From Leminorella grimontii ATCC 33999 = DSM 5078 (lineage in GTDB: Bacteria > Pseudomonadota > Gammaproteobacteria > Enterobacterales > Enterobacteriaceae): 64,000 bases of DNA. The notes beneath the pieces were generated by a model. The model worked only from the letters and a program-made list of their open reading frames with translations. It searched no databases and was not told the DNA's origin. The position numbers and the translations under genes were made by a program. Position 1 is the first letter of the stretch. The number at the start of each line of letters is the position of its first letter. The stretch lies in assembly GCF_000439085.1 (NCBI RefSeq), contig NZ_KE392226.1, positions 13,278-77,277 of the forward strand, in the 5' to 3' direction. This document shows, in pieces, positions 60,943 to 64,000 of the stretch.

Positions 60943-61500
60943 TTAATAGGTAAAAGTAATAATGACGGTATCGCTATACTGGCCCGCGGCCGGAATGCCG
61001 GGCAGCGAAAACAGGCGAGCATAGATAGTGACGTTTTGTTGAGTGCCGTCGGTGGTTAAGCTCATCGACTGGCCGCCGTTGCTGCCGTTGCCCCATATCA
61101 CGGTGCGCACGCTGTCTTGATAAAGCTGGTATTTCAGCGTGCCGCTCTGAGTGGCGTGCTTCATCGCTCTTCCTGAACCGATGACGCCGCCGGCGTAAAG
61201 CCCGCTGTCGATGTCGATTTTTACCAGCGTGCTGGGAGTACACCTTAGCGAGATTGAGCCGGCGTTCGCCGTAGAGGCAACGTCGATAGGGGTGGAAAGG
61301 GTGGTAATGCCGTTACCGAAGTTAAGCGTGCCGAATGAAGCGCTCCCCGAGCCGCCTGAGCCCAAGGCGCACCCCGCCGTAACGGTCGCACTGGCCTGCA
61401 GCTGCGTGCTGATGGTTTCCCCGTAGGCGCCGTTAAGCAGGGCTGCGTTTAAAAGTGCGAGCGGGAGAGCGCGTCGAAGCGTCTGACTGAACGTAGGCAT
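60943..61500 (-). CDS. csuB: CsuB-like SCPU-domain pilin
   Basis: A 185-residue secreted subunit. Signal peptide to about residue 28 (LNGAYG-ETI), then one SCPU domain: LQASATVTAGCALG, FGTLNFGNGITTLSTPIDVASTANAGSISLRCTPST, GSGRAMKHATQSGTLKYQLYQDSVRTVIWGNGSNGGQ, and the ending PAAGQYSDTVIITFTY, which serves as the donor-strand partner. It is probably a minor subunit near the tip, by analogy with the Csu order AB-A-B-C-D-E. Confidence 0.87.
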   Translation of the reverse strand: MPTFSQTLRRALPLALLNAALLNGAYGETISTQLQASATVTAGCALGSGGSGSASFGTLNFGNGITTLSTPIDVASTANAGSISLRCTPSTLVKIDIDSGLYAGGVIGSGRAMKHATQSGTLKYQLYQDSVRTVIWGNGSNGGQSMSLTTDGTQQNVTIYARLFSLPGIPAAGQYSDTVIITFTY

Positions 61501-61516
61501 CGCCGTCTTCTCCTCT

Positions 61517-62056
61517 TTACCAGCTTACGGTGACCTGAACGGTGTCTTGGTAGGTATCCGCAACGGGAGCGTTTTGCGCGGGGACGCGCGCATAAACCGG
61601 AAGCACTTCCGGCTGGCCGGTCGCCGTGCGGGTTACGCCGCTGACGCTGTCCCATACGCTGGTGTAGGCTGCGTTGCTGTACAGGTTGTAAGGCAGCGTT
61701 TGTCCGGCGTTTTTGCCAAGCATATAGCGTTGGGCGGTATTGCCGCTGTTGCCGCCGCTGAGCACGACGCGGTAGCTGACGCCGCTGGAGCACTGCACCG
61801 TCACCGCGCCGGCGTTAGCCTGGCCGACGACGACGACGCTTTGTGATATGAGAGAGCGGCTGCCGAAGTCCAGCGTGCCAAAGGTTGTAGCGCCGTTGGT
61901 GGTTGAACCGGCGCTACAGGTAGCAAGCAGCGTTGCTGAAACTGTGAGCGACGTCGACTGGGTTGCGCTACTGCCTGCCATAGCGTGGAAAAGCAGAGGC
62001 AGGCAGAGGAACCCGCGTTTATAGCGGACTCGTATTGGCGGATAAAGGCCGAACAC
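61517..62056 (-). CDS. csuA: CsuA-like SCPU-domain pilin
   Basis: A 179-residue secreted subunit. Signal peptide to about residue 30 (HAMAGSSA), then one SCPU domain: TSLTVSATLLATCSAGSTTNGATTFGTLDFG, QANAGAVTVQCSSGVSYRVVLSGGNSGNTAQRYMLGKNAGQTLPYNLYSNAAYTSVWDS, and the end PVADTYQDTVQVTVSW. It shares the ending with the first pilin (DTVQVTVSW), so the two are close paralogues. The start is GTG at 62056; the signal core lies about 15 residues in. Confidence 0.87.
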   Translation of the reverse strand: MFGLYPPIRVRYKRGFLCLPLLFHAMAGSSATQSTSLTVSATLLATCSAGSTTNGATTFGTLDFGSRSLISQSVVVVGQANAGAVTVQCSSGVSYRVVLSGGNSGNTAQRYMLGKNAGQTLPYNLYSNAAYTSVWDSVSGVTRTATGQPEVLPVYARVPAQNAPVADTYQDTVQVTVSW

Positions 62057-62075
62057 TTTTTGCTGTTTCCGGCGG

Positions 62076-62594
62076 CTACCAGCTCACCGTAACCTGTACC
62101 GTATCGGTATAGGTGCCGGCGCTGGGTACGTCTTGTGGAGGGACTCGTCCATAAATAGCAAGGTTTTCCTGAGCGCCGGTTGCCGTTCTTGAGACGGTTC
62201 CGGTTTTGCTCCACTGCGTGTTGCGTCCGGTATCCTGGTACAGGTTGTAGCTAATGTACTCGGATCCTTTAGCCATACGGCGCTGATCGTCCAGATCGTG
62301 GGAGCCTGCCCCGATAAGGATGCTGTAGGGTAACGCGCTGGTGCACTGAATTTGGAGCGCGCCAGCTGTGGTGCTGATGGCTTCGCCATCGAGGCTTTGA
62401 GACAGCGTCGCCGTACTGCCGAAGTCCAGCAGACCCATATCGGGGCTGGATGCAGTGACGCCGCCCCCGTTGACGGCACAGCCGTTTGTGATGATTAACT
62501 TCACGCCGAGCGTACCGTTGACCTCATCTGCAAATGAAGAAAAAGCAAACAGCGCGGACAGTAAGCCGAGCGCAGGTGCTGGCCATATTTTCAT
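62076..62594 (-). CDS. csuAB: CsuA/B-like major pilin
   Basis: A 172-residue secreted pilin, first gene of the operon and so the likely major subunit. Signal peptide to about residue 22 (ALFAFSSFA-DEV), then one SCPU domain: GTLGVKLIITNGCAVNGGGVTASSPDMGLLDFG, GALQIQCTSALPYSILIGAG, GSEYISYNLYQDTGRNTQWSKTGTVSRTATG, and the donor-strand ending PSAGTYTDTVQVTVSW. A promoter should lie in 62595-63106. The whole operon reads leftward. Confidence 0.88.
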   Translation of the reverse strand: MKIWPAPALGLLSALFAFSSFADEVNGTLGVKLIITNGCAVNGGGVTASSPDMGLLDFGSTATLSQSLDGEAISTTAGALQIQCTSALPYSILIGAGSHDLDDQRRMAKGSEYISYNLYQDTGRNTQWSKTGTVSRTATGAQENLAIYGRVPPQDVPSAGTYTDTVQVTVSW

Positions 62595-63106
62595 GTTGCC
62601 ACCTTTAGATAATTTTTAAATCAAACGTGATAAACCAGAGAGACTATATTCAACAATAAATTGTTCATCCTGAGATTTATTCATTCAGGTGGAGATATGA
62701 CCCGAACCTTTTAATTCCTCTTTTTAATAACTATAGCGGGGCGGATACGTAATGCCATAAATTCTTTGGTAATTTATTTTTTAATATTAATCATGGGATT
62801 ACTGTTTTTCACCTGTACTAATGGCCCATTGTCTTAGCAAGGTTTTATTTATTGTCTATTTTTAAAAGTGGCTTTTTATTAGGAAATAACATCATTGTCT
62901 CAATAATAGATCTCGGTATTGACGTTCCTTCATTACGTTATTAGATGCACTAAGATGGATGTGTTTTTATATTTCTTCAATTTTTCTTAATCACACGTGT
63001 TTAACGAATATAAATCTTGCCGCTCTCTTCTCCCGTGTTGCTTTATTGAGTATCATGGCTATTGTCCTCACACTCTCGCGATTAAGCAGGAGGCGGTTGT
63101 CCATCA
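62595..63106. other. Divergent promoter region between the pilus operon and frsA
   Basis: No credible gene in 512 bases. AT-rich; it must hold the pilus promoter (leftward) and the frsA promoter (rightward). A good ribosome site (AGGAGG) lies at 63087-63093 for frsA. No clear operator was recognised. Confidence 0.6.
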
Positions 63107-64000
63107 ATGCCAAAATCAAACCTTTCTGAAATATTGTTTAAACCTTCGTTCAAGCATCCGGAAACCTCTACGCTGGTCAAACGCGTAGTTCAGACCGGCG
63201 GCAGCGTTCACTCTTCTCTTGACGGAGAAAGTCAGTCGAACTGGTACCGGATGATCAATAAGGTCGTTTGGGCGTGGCGCGGCGTCGATCCGATTGAGGT
63301 AGAAAACGTGCTGGCGCGCATCGCGGCGTCGACCAACGAGCGCACGAATGAGGCGCTGCTTGATACGGTCGTTGGCTATCGCGGCGGTAACTGGATCTAT
63401 GAGTGGGCTAAGGAAGGTATGATATGGCAGAAAGAGGCGCTCGATCTCGCCTGTAAAGATCCGGCCAAGGCGGGCGCCTGCTGGCTTAAAGCGTGCAGCC
63501 TGTACAGTATCGCCAGCTATCCGCACTTGCGGGGCGACAGGCTGGCGGAGCAGGCCGAGCTGCTGGCCGATCGCGCCTATAGGGAAGCGGCCAACTATCT
63601 TCCCTATGAGCTTAAGTCGATTGATTTTAAGGTCGAAGGCGGCACATTGACCGGTTTTCTGCATCTTCCCGAGGGCGGCAAAGGGCCTTACCCTACGGTG
63701 CTAATGTGCGGGAATCTGGATAACCTGCTTTGCGACTACTCTTCGCTGTTTCGTCAGTATTTGGCGCCCAGCGGCATTGCCATGCTGTGCGTCGATTTGC
63801 CCTCGCTGGGCTTTTCTTCAAAGTGGACCCTGACGGAAGACACCAGCCTGCTGCACCGTCAGGTGCTGAGCCAGCTAAATAGCGTTCCCTGGGTGGACGA
63901 CAGGCGAGTCGTTGCGCTGGGCATCCGGTTCGGCGCCAACGTCGCCGTGCGTCTGGGCTATCTGGAATCCCATCGGCTGCAGGGCGTCGCCTGCATTGGG
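63107..64000 (+). CDS. frsA: Fermentation-respiration switch protein FrsA (esterase), 3' end outside window
   Basis: The first 298 residues of an alpha/beta-hydrolase (YafA). The start [23 protein letters not shown] and the segments [49 protein letters not shown], and [21 protein letters not shown] match E. coli FrsA closely. FrsA interacts with the glucose phosphotransferase protein EIIA and steers carbon flux between fermentation and respiration. The catalytic serine region ([16 protein letters not shown]) is present just before the edge. The ATG at 63107 follows AGGAGG. Confidence 0.94.
   Translation, partial: MPKSNLSEILFKPSFKHPETSTLVKRVVQTGGSVHSSLDGESQSNWYRMINKVVWAWRGVDPIEVENVLARIAASTNERTNEALLDTVVGYRGGNWIYEWAKEGMIWQKEALDLACKDPAKAGACWLKACSLYSIASYPHLRGDRLAEQAELLADRAYREAANYLPYELKSIDFKVEGGTLTGFLHLPEGGKGPYPTVLMCGNLDNLLCDYSSLFRQYLAPSGIAMLCVDLPSLGFSSKWTLTEDTSLLHRQVLSQLNSVPWVDDRRVVALGIRFGANVAVRLGYLESHRLQGVACIG

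Overview
The window is chromosomal DNA of a gamma-proteobacterium of the order Enterobacterales. The evidence is the ssrA-smpB-ratA-rnfH-bamE-recN-nadK-grpE block, the ung-grcA-srmB-trmN6 block, the rpoE-rseABC-lepA-lepB-rnc-era-recO-pdxJ block, the barA/rlmD-relA-mazG-pyrG-eno block, and a tmRNA whose tag reads ANDENYALAA. The core genes are moderately GC-rich. A tyrosine phenol-lyase operon directly after eno, together with Csu-type pili and autotransporters, would fit a Budviciaceae-like genus such as Leminorella, but that genus guess is tentative and rests on memory, not on a comparison.

Layout. 1-7506: three autotransporter genes. The first is cut by the window edge. The second carries an almost identical C-terminal barrel. 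The third is inverted and more distant. 7507-12927 (minus strand): a probable operon for a MetNIQ-like ABC importer, with a DUF169 protein and an Amidohydro_3 hydrolase of unknown substrate. 13258-17821: a small defence island next to ssrA. It holds an SBD-HNH type IV restriction enzyme for phosphorothioate DNA, a decayed second copy of it, an Nlp/Ner-like regulator, and an AT-rich type II restriction-modification system of the AvaI/BsoBI type with a small HTH protein and a palindromic operator candidate. 18066-29684: core genes for ribosome rescue, outer-membrane assembly, SOS repair, NADP synthesis, heat shock, peroxide removal, uracil excision, RNA helicase and tRNA modification. A compact nested-hairpin element lies at 25590-25795. 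30015-39678: the sigma-E envelope-stress operon, then translation, secretion, RNA processing, repair and vitamin B6 genes. 39812-40339: a ParE/RelE-type toxin-antitoxin pair. 40691-51297: BarA sensor kinase, 23S rRNA methylase, stringent response, MazG, CTP synthase and enolase. 51598-56654: an accessory strip with three small orphan genes, the tyrosine phenol-lyase/tyrosine permease pair with TyrR-like and CRP-like sites, and a second toxin-antitoxin pair. 56749-62594 (minus strand): a complete archaic (Csu-type) chaperone-usher pilus operon. 63107-64000: the start of frsA, cut by the window edge.

Several regulatory sites can be read directly: two LexA boxes before recN, a sigma-32 promoter before grpE, perfect FNR boxes before the triheme cytochrome c peroxidase gene and before grcA (the latter with a second, weaker box 53 bp upstream), a sigma-E promoter before rpoE, and a TyrR-like box far upstream of tpl. 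No tRNA, rRNA, CRISPR array, insertion sequence or integrase gene was seen.
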